Shown in pieces: positions 1-5,425 of a stretch of 5,442 bases of DNA. The position numbers and the translations under genes were made by a program. The DNA comes from Pseudomonadota bacterium (GTDB taxonomy: Bacteria > Pseudomonadota > Alphaproteobacteria > Rhizobiales > Rhizobiaceae), in assembly GCA_023435335.1 (NCBI GenBank), contig JAEYRU010000062.1, forward strand, positions 1-5,442, read 5' to 3'. The notes under the pieces are model-generated. The model did no database searches. It was not told the DNA's origin and was given only the letters and a program-made list of their open reading frames with translations. Position 1 is the first letter of the stretch; each line of letters starts with the position of its first letter.

Positions 1-123
1 GGCGAGGTCCATCTGCGCCATCACCCAGCCGCCGAAGATATCGCCTGCGGCATTCGCGTCGGCAGGCATGGCCAGCGTCCGCAGCGTGAGTTCGCCTATC
101 GGCGCCTGAGCGTCTTCCGCCAT
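1..123 (-). CDS. Acyl-CoA thioesterase, YciA-like hotdog fold (N-terminal part only)
   Basis: This is the first 41 codons of a gene that continues past the left edge. The translated start contains GELTLRTLAMPADANAAGD followed by IFGGWVMAQMD, which closely resembles the N-terminus of the YciA family of hexameric hotdog acyl-CoA thioesterases. These cytoplasmic enzymes hydrolyse acyl-CoA to free acid plus CoA. In this family the Asp a few residues after the GG turn of the hotdog helix is the catalytic acid, so D39 in the QMD motif is probably that residue (inference by motif position). The ATG at 123-121 is supported by a GAGGGA sequence at 131-136, 7 nt upstream, and by agreement with the family N-terminus. 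It diverges from the GMC oxidoreductase gene. Substrate chain length cannot be told from this fragment. Confidence 0.9.
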   Translation of the reverse strand, partial: MAEDAQAPIGELTLRTLAMPADANAAGDIFGGWVMAQMDLA

Positions 124-259
124 TTCCTGTTCCCTCGGTTTGCTTTTCGAGGCGTAGCCAACCGTCGCTTTTTTCACAAGCCGTGACGAACCCGCCGATG
201 GTGGGCGGCATGTCGAGCCGCTAGCATCCGGTCCTACAGGTGGCACGTCCGGGGCTTGC
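124..259. other. Divergent intergenic spacer, thioesterase / GMC oxidoreductase
   Basis: This 136-bp spacer lies between two divergent start codons, so it should hold promoters for both genes. It includes the most T-rich stretch nearby (TTTTTTCACAA, about 169-179). Read on the minus strand, TTGTGA (174-179) and GCTACG (153-158), 15 bp apart, could form a weak promoter for the thioesterase. No convincing -35/-10 pair is visible for the GMC gene. A short inverted repeat, CCGCC/GGCGG with a 7-nt loop (192-208), is present but is expected by chance at this GC content. Confidence 0.4.
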
Positions 260-1876
260 ATGCAGGAATTCGATTTCATAGTCGTGGGCGCGGGTTCTGC
301 CGGCTGCGTTGTTGCCGAGAGGCTGAGCCGCGATGGCCGCCATAGCGTGCTGCTTCTCGAGGCAGGCGGCAGTGATCGTCGCTTCTTCGTGCAGATGCCG
401 CTGGGCTACGGCAAGACCTTCTACGACCCGGCCGTGAACTGGAACTTTCGGGCCGAGCCCGATCCGGGGCTGGCCGGCAATGCCGACCACTGGCCGCGCG
501 GCAAGGTGCTCGGCGGGTCGAGCTCGATCAACGCGATGGTCTGGATCCGCGGCCAGCGCCAGGACTACGATGCCTGGGCCGAGGCTGGAAACCCGGGGTG
601 GGGGTTCGACGACCTGCTGCCATATTTCAGGGCAGTCGAATGCGCGGAGGCAGGCGACGACGAGTGGCGCGGCCGCGACGGTCCTGTCCATGTCTGCGAC
701 ATGGCGGCCCGCGTCCATCCGCTGACCGGACGGTACCTGCAGGCAGCGCAGCAGGCTGGCCTGCGGCTCAATCGCGACTTCAACGGCGCTTCGCAGGAAG
801 GCGTCGGCGTCTACCAGATCACAGCGAAGAACGGCCGGCGCATGTCGGCGGCCCGCGCCTTCCTGCGCCCGGCGATGCGGCGGCGCAACCTGGAGGTCGT
901 GACGCAGGCGCACGCCACCCGCATCCTGTTCGAGGGCCGGCGCGCCGTCGCCGTGGAGTACCGGCGCAGCGCGGGAACCGTCTCCGCCCGCGCCCGCCGC
1001 GAGGTGATCCTTTGCGCCGGTGCGGTGCAGAGCCCGCAGCTCCTCGAGCTGTCCGGCATCGGCGACCCTGCGCTCCTCAAGTCGCACGGCTTGCAGGTGC
1101 GGTACGCCAACCCGCATGTCGGCGAGAACCTGCAGGATCACCAAGGCATCAACTACACGTGGAAGGCGCGGCGGCCGACGCTCAACCAGTTGCTGCGGCC
1201 GTGGTGGGGCAAGGCGCTGGTGGGCGCGCAATACCTGTTGCTGCGTTCCGGGCCATTGTCCATGAGCATGAACCAGGGCGGCGGCTTCTTCCGCACCGAT
1301 GCGGGCCGCGACCGCCCCAACATGCAGCTCTACTTCCAGGCCTTTTCCACCGTACTCCCCCGGCCGGGGGAGCGGCCGATCCTCTCGCCCGACCCATGGC
1401 CCGGCTTCTCGATTGGCCTGTCGAATTGCCGCCCCACCAGCCGCGGAAGCATTCATATCCGGTCCGCCGGGCCGCTCGACCCGCCGAGGATTGTCGTGAA
1501 TGCCTTCGCCACGGATCACGACGTCGCCGAGATGCTCGACGCAGTGAAGTTCCTCCGCCGAATCGCGGCACAGCCGGCGCTCTCCGAATTGATCGCCGAG
1601 GAGGTGCTGCCCGGCCCCGCCGTGCAGGCGGACGAAGCCCTTGTCGACGATTTCCGCCGCCGTTCGGGCACGGTGTATCACCCCGTCTCGACCTGCCGGA
1701 TGGGTCCGGACGCGGCGAGCGCGGTGGTCGATCCGCGCCTGCGCGTCCACGGCGTCGAACGCCTGCGGGTGATCGATGCGTCGGTCTTCCCGGCGGTCAT
1801 CAGCGGCAACACCAACGCCGCGGCGATCGTCACCGGCGCCAAGGGCGCGGCGATGGTGCTTGAGGATACTCGCTAG
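260..1876 (+). CDS. GMC-family FAD-dependent oxidoreductase (choline/alcohol dehydrogenase-like)
   Basis: This is a complete 538-residue member of the glucose-methanol-choline family, which oxidises an alcohol to a carbonyl and passes electrons from FAD to oxygen or to a quinone/carrier. The Rossmann dinucleotide motif GAGSAG is at residues 10-15, with the ribose-binding Glu at E34 in LLLEAGG. GMC signature 1 spans about 80-100 (RGKVLGGSSSINAMVWIRG). Signature 2 is at 254-268 (GAVQSPQLLELSGIG). The catalytic His is H474 in YHPVSTCRMG, and the second active-site residue is probably Asn in SGNTNA (N517 or N519; N519 by my alignment to choline oxidase). Length is typical. No signal peptide or membrane segment is seen, so it is probably cytoplasmic or peripheral. 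The start fits the family because the FAD motif begins within ten residues, although the Shine-Dalgarno is poor (GGGG at 251-254). One deviation is Ser for the usual Gly in HPVGTCRMG. The substrate is unknown; no betaine genes flank it, so calling it BetA is not justified. Confidence 0.96.
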   Translation: MQEFDFIVVGAGSAGCVVAERLSRDGRHSVLLLEAGGSDRRFFVQMPLGYGKTFYDPAVNWNFRAEPDPGLAGNADHWPRGKVLGGSSSINAMVWIRGQRQDYDAWAEAGNPGWGFDDLLPYFRAVECAEAGDDEWRGRDGPVHVCDMAARVHPLTGRYLQAAQQAGLRLNRDFNGASQEGVGVYQITAKNGRRMSAARAFLRPAMRRRNLEVVTQAHATRILFEGRRAVAVEYRRSAGTVSARARREVILCAGAVQSPQLLELSGIGDPALLKSHGLQVRYANPHVGENLQDHQGINYTWKARRPTLNQLLRPWWGKALVGAQYLLLRSGPLSMSMNQGGGFFRTDAGRDRPNMQLYFQAFSTVLPRPGERPILSPDPWPGFSIGLSNCRPTSRGSIHIRSAGPLDPPRIVVNAFATDHDVAEMLDAVKFLRRIAAQPALSELIAEEVLPGPAVQADEALVDDFRRRSGTVYHPVSTCRMGPDAASAVVDPRLRVHGVERLRVIDASVFPAVISGNTNAAAIVTGAKGAAMVLEDTR

Positions 1877-2394
1877 CCGGCCGGCTGGGGCGCCAGTGCG
1901 GCGTGCACGACGTCGCCCCGCATCTCGGCAAGCGCGCCTGCCTGCATTTCGTGCGCGAGCAGCCGTTGCGGGTCCACCGGGCGCGGCATGGTGAGCTGGC
2001 CGTAGGGCACACGGCTGAAACCGAGCGCACCGTAATACGGCTCGTCGCCGACCAGTATCACCACCCCGCATCCCGCCTTTTGCGCTGCTTCGAGCGCGAT
2101 GCGCACCAGCTTCTTGCCGATACCGAGATTCTTGTGCTGGGGGCGCACCGCCAGCGGCCCGAGCAGCAGCGCCCTGCCCGCTCCGGCCGCGATCGGCGTC
2201 ATCCGCACCGAGGCGATGACGCCGCCCTCGCGCAGCGCCACGAAGGAAAGCCCGCGGTCATGCGGACCGCCCTCGCGAATCTTGTAGGCGGCGCGCGCAA
2301 AGCGGCCCGGGCCGAAGGCCTCTTCGTTGATATGCTCGATTTCGGGATCGTGCGCCGGCTCTTCCGGCATGTAGACAACGTCGGCGACGCTCAT
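1873..2394 (-). CDS. GNAT-family N-acetyltransferase (YhbS-like)
   Basis: This is a single-domain GCN5-related acetyltransferase of 173 residues from the ATG at 2394. The acetyl-CoA binding motif A follows strand beta-4: LGPLAVRP at 78-85 and the pyrophosphate loop HKNLGIG at 87-93, where Lys stands at the usual Gln/Arg position of Q/RxxGxG/A. The later GDEPYYGALGF (116-126) matches the GD-x-YY-x-x-GF motif of the YhbS subgroup. The acceptor substrate is unknown; family members modify small amines, peptides or tRNA-linked groups. The reading frame extends upstream to a GTG at 2427 (11 more residues, rich in Thr-Glu repeats). I prefer the ATG because a purine-rich tract precedes it and none precedes the GTG; neither has a strong Shine-Dalgarno. 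It converges with the GMC gene and overlaps it by 4 bp at the stop codons. It diverges from the small ORF and glutathione transferase genes. Confidence 0.92.
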   Translation of the reverse strand: MSVADVVYMPEEPAHDPEIEHINEEAFGPGRFARAAYKIREGGPHDRGLSFVALREGGVIASVRMTPIAAGAGRALLLGPLAVRPQHKNLGIGKKLVRIALEAAQKAGCGVVILVGDEPYYGALGFSRVPYGQLTMPRPVDPQRLLAHEMQAGALAEMRGDVVHAALAPQPAG

Positions 2395-2426
2395 CGTCTC
2401 GGTTTCCGTTTCGCGAGGGGAAGACA

Positions 2427-2482
2427 CGGGCGCAAGCCCGCTACGCTCTGCGCCCCGACCGGGAAGGTCAGGCGCCGGCGCC
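2427..2482. repeat. Short inverted repeats upstream of the GNAT gene
   Basis: Two perfect dyads lie in the spacer. The first is CGGGC-GCAA-GCCCG at 2427-2440, a 5-bp stem with a 4-nt loop. The second is the self-complementary 12-mer GGCGCCGGCGCC at 2471-2482. Both would fall in the 5' leader or promoter region of the acetyltransferase, or upstream of the 2520 small ORF. GC-rich palindromes of this size are common in such genomes, so function is unproven. Confidence 0.35.
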
Positions 2483-2504
2483 CATTCGTCGTCGCTCGAA
2501 ACGG

Positions 2505-2511
2505 AAAAGGA
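2505..2511 (+). promoter_or_regulatory. Shine-Dalgarno candidate for the 41-codon ORF
   Basis: AAAAGGA ends 8 nt before the ATG at 2520, a normal spacing for an anti-Shine-Dalgarno match. It is the main reason to take the short ORF seriously. Confidence 0.4.
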
Positions 2512-2519
2512 TCAACTGC

Positions 2520-2645
2520 ATGTCCCCCAAAGGCGAAATCCCGCTAGCACCATTCGCCGCGCGCCGCAACGGGCCGAAAAGCGGAAACCTCCTGGTTGGT
2601 GACGAACCGTTCACTGCCGGAGCCTTCCGCCGCCCCGCGCATTGA
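2520..2645 (+). CDS. Possible small protein of 41 residues, unknown function
   Basis: An ATG at 2520 opens a 41-codon frame ending with TGA at 2643-2645. It begins MSPKGEIPLAPFAARRNGP and ends AGAFRRPAH. It is basic and Pro/Gly-rich, with no membrane segment, cysteine pair or recognisable domain. In favour: a well-spaced AAAAGGA Shine-Dalgarno, the same strand as the downstream glutathionyl-hydroquinone reductase gene, and a stop 33 bp before that gene's ATG, as in a leader ORF or short first cistron. Against: its length is close to what chance allows in GC-rich DNA, and I recognise no homologue. It could be a regulatory upstream ORF, a real small protein, or noise. It would share the transcript with the reductase if the promoter lies upstream of about 2500. 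Confidence 0.3.
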   Translation: MSPKGEIPLAPFAARRNGPKSGNLLVGDEPFTAGAFRRPAH

Positions 2646-2666
2646 CCTAGATCGGAACCGACAGAT

Positions 2667-2672
2667 AAGGAG
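2667..2672 (+). promoter_or_regulatory. Strong Shine-Dalgarno of the glutathionyl-hydroquinone reductase gene
   Basis: AAGGAG sits 6 nt before the ATG at 2679, near-ideal strength and spacing. It fixes the start codon. A TTGACC at 2642-2647 looks like a -35 box but lies too close to the start to serve a transcript that includes this Shine-Dalgarno. Confidence 0.85.
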
Positions 2673-2678
2673 CGAGAC

Positions 2679-3668
2679 ATGGGCAGGCTGGTCGACGGCG
2701 TCTGGCAGGACGTCTGGTACGATACGAAGAAAACCGGCGGCAAGTTCGAACGCGCGCAGTCGCGGTTCCGGGACTGGGTGACGGCTGACGGCGCTCCTGC
2801 CCCGGGACGACAACTCGGCTTCAAGGCGGAGCCCGGCCGCTACCACCTCTACGTGTCCCTCGCCTGCCCTTGGGCAAGCCGCACGCTGATCCTGCGCAAG
2901 CTCAAGAAGCTGGAGGATGTGATCGCGCTTTCGGTGGTGCATCATTTCATGGGCGAGAACGGCTGGACCTTCCTGAAGGAAGACGGCGCGACCGGCGACC
3001 CTCTCTACGGGCTCGACTATCTCCACCAGCTCTACACGCGCGCAGATCCGTCCTATTCAGGGCGCGTGACCGTGCCGGTGCTCTGGGACAAGAAGGAGGA
3101 GACCATCGTCTCCAACGAGTCCGCCGAGATCATCCGCATGTTCAATTCGGCTTTCGACGAGTGGGGTGATTCCTCCGTCGACTTCTATCCCGAGCGGCTG
3201 CGTCCGGAGATCGACGCCATCAACGAGCGCGTCTATTCGGCGGTGAACAACGGCGTCTACCGCGCCGGCTTCGCGACGTCGCAGGAGGCCTACGAGGAGG
3301 CTTTCGGCGATGTCTTTTCGGGACTGGACGAACTGGAGGAGCGGCTAGCGCGCCAGCGCTATCTCGTCGGCAACGTTCTCACCGAAGCGGACTGGCGGCT
3401 GTTCACGACGCTGGTCCGATTCGACGCGGTCTACTACTCGCACTTCAAATGCAACCTGCGCCGCATCTCCGACTATCCGAACCTGTCGAATTATCTGCGC
3501 GACCTCTATCAGGTCCCGGGCGTCGCCGACACGGTGAACATGGACCACATCAAGAAGCATTATTACGGCAGCCACCGCAGCATCAATCCGACCGGCATAG
3601 TGCCGGTGGGTCCGGAACTCGACCTGAACGCACCGCATGACCGCGACAGGATGAAGCGCGCTGCCTGA
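2679..3668 (+). CDS. yqjG: Glutathionyl-hydroquinone reductase (Xi-class glutathione transferase, YqjG/ECM4/PcpF family)
   Basis: This is a complete 329-residue Xi-class glutathione transferase. Unlike most GSTs, these cytoplasmic enzymes use a catalytic cysteine to reduce glutathionyl-hydroquinones to hydroquinones with glutathione, rescuing quinones that have reacted with GSH. The N-terminal thioredoxin-like domain carries the class motif SLACPWASR with nucleophile C63, the same position as the known catalytic Cys of E. coli YqjG. The glutathione site includes the VPVLW strand with its cis-Pro, and NES at 146-148. In the helical C-terminal domain, NNGVYRAGFA holds Y194, and HYYGSHRSINPTGIVP holds Y295/Y296. 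These match the active-site tyrosines reported for YqjG. INPTGIVPVGP (302-312) is a hallmark of the class. Length is normal and nothing is missing. It stands alone on its strand, apart from the possible 41-codon ORF just upstream. The physiological quinone is not evident, since no aromatic degradation genes are nearby. Confidence 0.96.
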   Translation: MGRLVDGVWQDVWYDTKKTGGKFERAQSRFRDWVTADGAPAPGRQLGFKAEPGRYHLYVSLACPWASRTLILRKLKKLEDVIALSVVHHFMGENGWTFLKEDGATGDPLYGLDYLHQLYTRADPSYSGRVTVPVLWDKKEETIVSNESAEIIRMFNSAFDEWGDSSVDFYPERLRPEIDAINERVYSAVNNGVYRAGFATSQEAYEEAFGDVFSGLDELEERLARQRYLVGNVLTEADWRLFTTLVRFDAVYYSHFKCNLRRISDYPNLSNYLRDLYQVPGVADTVNMDHIKKHYYGSHRSINPTGIVPVGPELDLNAPHDRDRMKRAA

Positions 3669-3681
3669 ACGGCCGCGCCTG

Positions 3682-3870
3682 CTAGCTCTGCCCTTCCCGC
3701 TGACCTTTTCGGCCGAGTTCCCGCTGAACTCTCTCGGCGGCGTCAGGGAAGAGCTTCGGCCGTCCTGCCGTCTGCCTTACATAGGAGCCGCGCTTGGGAA
3801 CCGCACCCCATGGGGTCCACAGCACGACCGGCTTCCTGTCCGGCCTCAGGCTTGTCAAAGTTCCGACCAT
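3682..3870 (-). CDS. Small basic protein of 62 residues, unknown function
   Basis: I do not recognise this protein. The frame runs from the ATG at 3870 to a TAG at 3682-3684. It starts MVGTLTSLRPDRKPVVLWTP and continues through WGAVPKRGSYVRQTAGRPKL; the rest is charged and probably helical (PDAAERVQRELGRKGQREGQ). It is strongly basic, with two Trp in the WTPWG motif and no Cys, signal peptide or membrane segment. The case for a real gene is a perfect AGGAGG 6 nt before the ATG, a compact position (13 bp from the stop of the convergent reductase), and the same orientation as the NUDIX gene 81 bp upstream, which it may follow in one transcript. A basic protein with aromatic patches could bind nucleic acid, but that is speculation. 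Confidence 0.6.
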   Translation of the reverse strand: MVGTLTSLRPDRKPVVLWTPWGAVPKRGSYVRQTAGRPKLFPDAAERVQRELGRKGQREGQS

Positions 3871-3876
3871 GGCGAG

Positions 3877-3882
3877 CCTCCT
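3877..3882 (-). promoter_or_regulatory. Perfect Shine-Dalgarno of the 62-aa gene
   Basis: CCTCCT on the plus strand is AGGAGG on the minus strand, 6 nt before the ATG at 3870. It is the best ribosome binding site in the window. Just upstream on the mRNA is a short hairpin, UUCCC-UUCAG-GGGAA (3882-3896), whose 3' arm abuts the Shine-Dalgarno. Confidence 0.75.
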
Positions 3883-3922
3883 TCCCCTGAAGGGAACGAC
3901 CTAACTGTGGCCATGGTTGGAC

Positions 3923-3942
3923 ACGGGATGTTAATTTCCCGT
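3923..3942. repeat. Perfect dyad between NUDIX stop and 62-aa gene
   Basis: ACGGGA at 3923-3928 and TCCCGT at 3937-3942 form a 6-bp perfect inverted repeat around an AT-rich 8-nt centre (TGTTAATT). It lies about 10 bp downstream of the NUDIX stop and about 50 bp upstream of the small gene's start. It could be a hairpin attenuating or ending NUDIX transcription, or an operator for the small gene. No T tract follows on either strand, so it is not a classical intrinsic terminator. Confidence 0.35.
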
Positions 3943-3951
3943 AATGTTCGG

Positions 3952-4473
3952 TTACCAGTAGTGGGACACGGGCGCGTCGGCAAGATTTTCCGCGAGTCGC
4001 CTGCGGGTGGCCGGCGTCGTCAGTTCCGGAAGGGCCGTGAACGGAAAGAACCGGCCCTCGGCGACCTCGCGATCTGGGCGTTTCGGCCGCTCCTGTTCGA
4101 ATGATGTGACGACGTAGAGCGCGACATGATCGCGGCGGCTAGCCTGCCGGTTGAAATGGAGCGATCTCAGCTCCGGCTCGCCCGTCAGCCGGATGTTGCC
4201 TTCCTCGAAAAGTTCGCGCTCCAGCGCCTCCCGCATCGTCTCGCCGGGCTCCACGCCGCCGCCGGGCAGTTGCCAGCCGGGCACATAGGTGTGGCGGATC
4301 AGGAAGACCTGTTCTGCGCTGTGGTCGAGGATGAGTCCGCGCACGCCGAGCGTCATCGGCCGGCGCAACAGGAACAGTGTATGAAACAGCCGCGCGCGCA
4401 GCCCCGGCCAGCCGGTCTGCGTAAAGGGATCCCGCTTTTCTGTTCCGGCCAAATCAGTGTCCGTGGTTGGCAA
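3952..4473 (-). CDS. NUDIX hydrolase
   Basis: This protein is up to 173 residues from a TTG at 4473. NUDIX enzymes use divalent metal to hydrolyse nucleoside diphosphates linked to another moiety. The Nudix box runs from G72 to I94: GGVEPGET then MREALERELFEEGNI. It contains the metal-binding REUxEE core as R86-E87-L88-F89-E90-E91. The last part reads EEGNI, with Asn where the general pattern GX5EX7REUXEEXGU has Gly. The preceding strand VPGWQLPGGG (64-73) is typical. Before the fold is a hydrophobic-basic segment, LRARLFHTLFLLRRPMTLGV (25-44). From memory it recurs in related alphaproteobacterial proteins, so the true start is probably upstream of M40 (ATG at 4356). No ATG precedes M40, and an in-frame TAG sits six codons before the TTG at 4473; another TTG is at residue 8. 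No Shine-Dalgarno marks the TTG. The substrate is unknown. Confidence 0.93.
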   Translation of the reverse strand: MPTTDTDLAGTEKRDPFTQTGWPGLRARLFHTLFLLRRPMTLGVRGLILDHSAEQVFLIRHTYVPGWQLPGGGVEPGETMREALERELFEEGNIRLTGEPELRSLHFNRQASRRDHVALYVVTSFEQERPKRPDREVAEGRFFPFTALPELTTPATRRRLAENLADAPVSHYW

Positions 4474-4491
4474 GGGCGGACGCGCTATCTA
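4467..4491 (+). promoter_or_regulatory. Possible promoter for the metallophosphoesterase gene
   Basis: TTGGCA at 4467-4472 and GCTATCTA at 4484-4491 resemble the alphaproteobacterial housekeeping pattern (described in Caulobacter as TTGACGS-N10-14-GCTANAWC), at the shortest allowed spacing and with mismatches. If real, transcription would begin near 4498, at or next to the start codon, giving a nearly leaderless mRNA. It overlaps the first codons of the divergent NUDIX gene. This is weak evidence from pattern match only. Confidence 0.2.
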
Positions 4492-4501
4492 GAAACGGGT
4501 G

Positions 4502-5425
4502 ATGTATCGCCTCGCCCATTTCTCCGACATCCATATCGGTCCGCTGCCCGCTGTAACCTATCGGCAGCTCGCGTCCAAGCGTATCACCGGCTACATCAAC
4601 TGGCACCGCAATCGCCGCCACCATATCCAGGACGGCATCGCAGAGCGGCTCATCGACGACCTGAGGAAATTCCCCCACGATCACATCGCGGTCACCGGCG
4701 ACCTGGTGAACCTGGCGCTGGACGGCGAGATCGAGGTGGCACGGCTATGGATGGAAGAGCTCGGCCCGTATGAGGACGTCACGCTGGTGCCTGGTAACCA
4801 CGACGCCTACGTGCCAGGCGCGCTGGACAAGGCCTGCAAGGCCTGGGGCGGCTGGATGACCGGCGACGGCGCCGCCCACGCGATGGACCGCAACAGCTTC
4901 CCGTTCCTGCGCCGGCGCGGGCCGCTGGGAATCATCGGCGTGTCGTCGGCGCGTGCCAGCGCACCGTTCATGGCGAGCGGCCATTTCGGCGCAGCGCAGG
5001 CCGAGCGCATGGCGCAATTCCTCGACGAAACCGGTCGTGAAGGGCTATTCCGGGTCGTGCTGATCCATCACCCCCCTGTGCGTGGCGCCACGGCGGCGCA
5101 CAAGCGGCTGTTCGGCATCTCAAGGTTCCAGAAGGTCATTCGCGCGCACGGCGCCGAACTCATCCTGCACGGCCACACGCATCTTCCGACCACCCACTGG
5201 ATCGCCGACCGAAAAGGCGCCGTCCCGGTCGTGGGCGTCGCCGCGGCGGGCCAGTCGACGGGTTCCGCCAAGCCGGCCGCCCAATACAATCTGTTCGAGA
5301 TCGAGGGCGAGCCGCGACGGTGGCGTGTCTGTCTGACTCGCCGCGGCATCACCGGGCCGACGTTGGAGATGACCGATTTCGGCAAGGAGGAGTTCTCGCC
5401 CCGCGGGGAGCCGGGCGCCCCCTGA
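4502..5425 (+). CDS. Calcineurin-like metallophosphoesterase (cyclic-nucleotide phosphodiesterase-like)
   Basis: This is a complete two-metal phosphoesterase of 307 residues from the ATG at 4502. All five metal-site motifs are present in order: FSDIHIG with D9 and H11, TGDLVN with D67, PGNHD with N99 and H100, IHHPP with H189/H190, and HGHTH with H223, H225 and H227. This arrangement is that of class III cyclic-nucleotide phosphodiesterases such as CpdA and related phosphodiesterases, but sequence alone does not fix the substrate. The segment after motif 1, RQLASKRITGYINWHRNRR, is a basic insert that I associate with alphaproteobacterial homologues. There is no signal peptide, so it is probably cytoplasmic. 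A GTG lies directly before the ATG (4499), so the start may be either; there is no clear Shine-Dalgarno (only GGGTG). It diverges from the NUDIX gene with about 25 bp between starts. The C-terminus is polar and Gly/Pro-rich. Confidence 0.95.
   Translation: MYRLAHFSDIHIGPLPAVTYRQLASKRITGYINWHRNRRHHIQDGIAERLIDDLRKFPHDHIAVTGDLVNLALDGEIEVARLWMEELGPYEDVTLVPGNHDAYVPGALDKACKAWGGWMTGDGAAHAMDRNSFPFLRRRGPLGIIGVSSARASAPFMASGHFGAAQAERMAQFLDETGREGLFRVVLIHHPPVRGATAAHKRLFGISRFQKVIRAHGAELILHGHTHLPTTHWIADRKGAVPVVGVAAAGQSTGSAKPAAQYNLFEIEGEPRRWRVCLTRRGITGPTLEMTDFGKEEFSPRGEPGAP

Noticed and set aside
598..1863. A 421-codon plus-strand frame inside the GMC gene
   Set aside because: It is out of frame with a protein carrying all family motifs; its Arg/Pro/Ala-rich translation is typical of a frame shadow.
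221..2071. A 616-codon open frame on the minus strand, antisense to the GMC gene
   Set aside because: It is a shadow of a GC-rich coding strand: Arg/Ala/His-rich translation, no recognisable domain, and it cuts across both the GMC gene and the end of the real acetyltransferase gene.
1903..2547. A 214-codon plus-strand frame over the acetyltransferase
   Set aside because: It is antisense to a convincing GNAT protein, and its translation shows no domain or ribosome binding site.
2599..2614. GTGA-N8-TCAC as a possible regulator binding site upstream of the reductase gene
   Set aside because: Only the outer four bases of each arm match, the spacing does not fit CRP (N6), and it lies inside the small ORF; too likely by chance.
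260..3668. A linked quinone pathway: GMC dehydrogenase feeding electrons to quinone plus glutathionyl-hydroquinone reductase
   Set aside because: The genes are separate transcription units with an unrelated acetyltransferase between them, and the GMC electron acceptor is unknown; proximity alone does not support it.
4126..4773. A 215-codon plus-strand frame spanning the NUDIX / phosphoesterase junction
   Set aside because: It runs antisense to the Nudix box and then out of frame with the phosphoesterase motifs, so both true genes contradict it.
5399..5408. CCCCGCGGGG palindrome near the end of the phosphoesterase gene as a terminator stem
   Set aside because: It is inside the coding region, has no usable loop and no following T tract.
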